Shown here: positions 4,588-5,086 of the stretch, piece after piece
How positions within the stretch are numbered: position 1 is the first letter of the stretch
How the letters are laid out: every line of letters starts with the position of its first letter
Source: Campylobacteraceae bacterium
Lineage (GTDB): Bacteria; Campylobacterota; Campylobacteria; Campylobacterales; Sulfurovaceae
Direction of reading: 5' to 3'
Assembly (NCBI GenBank): GCA_026985655.1
Contig: JALSQB010000019.1
Span: forward strand, 1 to 5,086
DNA: 5,086 nucleotides
Program-made: the position numbers and the translations under genes
The notes under the pieces: generated by a model
What the model was told of the DNA's origin: nothing
The model's input: the letters and a program-made list of their open reading frames with translations, nothing else
The model's database searches: none

Positions 4588-5086
4588 ATGAGCAGAAGCA
4601 AAGATTTGAGCAAAAACAAAGATTTTTTACGCACCATCGTTGAAGAGGATTTAAACGCAGAAAAATACCAAGCAGTACACACAAGATTTCCCCCAGAACC
4701 AAATGGTTTTCCTCACATTGGACACGCTAAATCCATCTGCATTAACTTTGGAATTGCCAATGACTACAACGGCTCTTGTAACCTTAGAATGGACGACACC
4801 AACCCTACGACTGAAGATACCGAGTATGTTGAAGCACTCAAAGATGCTGTTACATGGCTTGGGTTTAATTGGGATAAAAATGTTCGTTACACCTCTGACT
4901 ATTTTCCTAAACTCTATGCGTATGCTGTTGAACTCATCAAAATGGGCAAAGCTTATGTAGATAGCATCAATGAAGAGGAGATGCGTGAACTTCGTGGAAC
5001 GGTTACAGAGGCTGGAAAACGTAGCAAATACGCAGAGCGTTCAGTAGAAGAGAATTTAGAGCTTTTTGAACGCATGAAAAAGGGTG
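4588..5086 (+). CDS. glnS: Glutaminyl-tRNA synthetase, N-terminal part (partial)
   Basis: The frame is open from ATG 4588 to the window end (166 codons of an expected 550 or so). The enzyme is a class I synthetase that charges tRNA-Gln directly with glutamine using ATP. The ATP-binding signature is clear: FPPEPNG (34-40), HIGH (43-46) followed by AKSICINFGIA, then NLRMDDTNP (65-73). These are followed by VEALKDAVTWLGFNW, VRYTSDYF, AYVD and SVEENLELFERMKKG, which track E. coli GlnRS closely. PPEPNG and the CNLR-x-DDTNP form separate GlnRS from GluRS, which usually has PSPTG and R-x-EDTD. The KMSKS-like motif and anticodon-binding domain lie beyond the window. It is divergent from folP with a 104-bp spacer. 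From general knowledge, Helicobacter and Campylobacter lack GlnRS and use GatCAB, so its presence is a lineage marker. Confidence 0.95.
   Translation, partial: MSRSKDLSKNKDFLRTIVEEDLNAEKYQAVHTRFPPEPNGFPHIGHAKSICINFGIANDYNGSCNLRMDDTNPTTEDTEYVEALKDAVTWLGFNWDKNVRYTSDYFPKLYAYAVELIKMGKAYVDSINEEEMRELRGTVTEAGKRSKYAERSVEENLELFERMKKG

Noticed and set aside
4703..4960. 85-codon open frame overlapping glnS
   Set aside because: It is a shifted-frame shadow of a strongly conserved GlnRS segment.

Overview
The window is AT-rich and shows features of the Campylobacterota (a Sulfurovum/Sulfurimonas/Arcobacter-like relative). The best evidence is the dihydropteroate synthase, which carries the long N-terminal extension (AKKMELLYFFIKDLKTPA, then NILKQDALSIGAELATP) that I associate with this phylum. 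The promoters also fit: clear TATAAT boxes without a recognisable -35 box. Genus assignment is inference.

Layout: (1) Positions 1-143 hold the Arg/Gly/Asn-rich tail of an upstream protein, probably a DEAD-box RNA helicase or another RNA-binding protein. It ends in an intrinsic terminator whose loop contains the stop codon. (2) A promoter at about 196-206 drives two adjacent genes for exported thioredoxin-fold proteins: a Sec-exported CPPC protein (247-774) and a predicted lipoprotein with a CSHC active site (803-1582). They look like diverged paralogues. (3) A second promoter with the same 11-base core (1590-1600) lies in a 33-bp near-perfect palindrome that also covers the ribosome binding site of the next gene. 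It precedes a four-helix membrane protein resembling DUF6524 (1630-2085) and an unrecognised 418-residue membrane protein with a large soluble C-terminal region (2094-3350). (4) folP (3347-4483, minus strand) converges on that gene, and the two share a TTAA in which both stop codons lie. (5) After a 104-bp divergent spacer, glnS (4588 to the window end, plus strand, partial) encodes glutaminyl-tRNA synthetase.

The four genes from 247 to 3350 all encode cell-envelope proteins and could form one functional neighbourhood, with two periplasmic thiol-disulfide proteins beside two integral membrane proteins. The internal promoter shows that the membrane pair can also be expressed separately. folP (folate synthesis) and glnS (tRNA charging) are housekeeping genes with no evident link to the envelope genes. 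There is no gene-free stretch over about 105 bp. I saw no tRNA, rRNA, CRISPR array, insertion sequence or attachment site.
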